Positions 63,733 through 64,000 of a DNA stretch of 64,000 nucleotides are shown here, piece by piece; positions within the stretch are counted from its first letter, which is position 1; each line of letters opens with the position of its first letter. The DNA is from Candidatus Methylophosphatis haderslevensis (lineage in GTDB: Bacteria; Pseudomonadota; Gammaproteobacteria; Burkholderiales; Rhodocyclaceae): positions 310,001-374,000 of the forward strand of contig JADJSA010000001.1 in assembly GCA_016711925.1 (NCBI GenBank), read 5' to 3'. The notes below the pieces were generated by a model, which searched no databases, was not told the DNA's origin, and saw only the letters and a program-made list of their open reading frames with translations. A program made the translations under genes and the position numbers.

Positions 63733-64000
63733 TCAGAAATGCAGGGGGCGCTTGTCCACCGCCAGCGCGGCTTCGTGCATGGCTTCCGACAGGGTCGGGT
63801 GGGCGTGGCAGATGCGCGCGATATCCTCGGACGAGGCACCGAATTCCATCGCCACCACGGCCTCCGCAATCAGTTCCGAGGCGTTGGTGCCGATCACGTG
63901 AACGCCGAGAATCCGGTCGGTCTTGGCGCAGGCGAGCATCTTGACGAAACCGGTGGTATCGCCCTGCCCCAGCGCGCGGCCGTTGGCGGCGAACGGTATC
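63733..64000 (-). CDS. lpdA: Dihydrolipoyl dehydrogenase, C-terminal end (partial)
   Basis: The frame enters from the right edge. The visible ~88 residues are the dimerisation domain: PFAANGRALGQGDTTGFVKM, DRILGVHVIGTNASELIAEA and CHAHPTLSEAMHEAALAVDK, which carries the catalytic His-Glu pair. This is the E3 flavoprotein of 2-oxo-acid dehydrogenase complexes. The rest lies outside the window. Confidence 0.95.
   Translation of the reverse strand, partial: IPFAANGRALGQGDTTGFVKMLACAKTDRILGVHVIGTNASELIAEAVVAMEFGASSEDIARICHAHPTLSEAMHEAALAVDKRPLHF

Overview
The window is one GC-rich bacterial chromosome segment. It reads as a betaproteobacterium, most likely of the Rhodocyclales or a near relative. 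The reasons are the gene order rpsB-tsf-pyrH-frr-uppS-cdsA-dxr-rseP-bamA-skp-lpxD-fabZ-lpxA-lpxB-rnhB, the protein sequences themselves, a split pqqABCDE cluster, and an ActP/DUF485 acetate transporter pair. The genus is not resolved. No rRNA, tRNA or CRISPR array is visible.

Layout. 0-0.36 kb: 3' end of imuB. 0.8-4.4 kb: acetate symporter actP with its DUF485 partner, then a divergent MATE exporter. 4.4-11.3 kb: a PQQ region, with a leftward pip-histidine kinase-response regulator operon divergent from pqqA-B-C-D-(repeat-filled gap)-E. 11.4-19.6 kb: an accessory segment bracketed by two near-identical copies of a dispersed repeat. It holds a LysM-like zincin, an RpfF-type DSF synthase, an RpfC-type sensor in three reading frames, a degenerate second crotonase, an unknown ORF and a calpain-like cysteine protease. 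19.8-24.0 kb: a TonB-dependent receptor cut by a 1,373-bp IS3-family element. 24.5-33.8 kb: signalling genes, namely a two-propeller hybrid histidine kinase and a REC-PAS-HisKA_2 kinase with its REC-PAS-GGDEF-EAL neighbour. 34.6-40.2 kb: envelope and membrane genes (CNNM/CBS protein, FimV-like protein, DUF922 protease, DUF1304 protein, DegP-like protease). 40.4-54.9 kb: the long leftward translation/isoprenoid/lipid A/outer-membrane operon. 55.2-64 kb: map, glnD, def, a methylthioinosine-type phosphorylase, typA, zapE, a YjfB-like gene and the 3' end of lpdA.

How the genes work together. The 54.9-40.4 kb operon couples translation factors (S2, EF-Ts, Frr) and UMP kinase to undecaprenyl-PP, CDP-diacylglycerol, isoprenoid and lipid A synthesis, and to outer-membrane protein assembly. 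The PQQ genes make the cofactor of periplasmic alcohol/aldehyde dehydrogenases. The adjacent kinase pair and acetate uptake fit, but do not prove, oxidation of alcohols and recovery of acetate. The accessory segment looks like a cell-cell signalling locus plus two possible effector-type proteases.

Points that most deserve checking: frr has lost its last ~34 codons and is fused in frame to uppS; the divergent rpfF/rpfC pair has a twice-frameshifted rpfC; the IS insertion in the TonB receptor reverses exactly on paper; and a REPIN-like palindrome occurs at least seven times, apparently only between genes.
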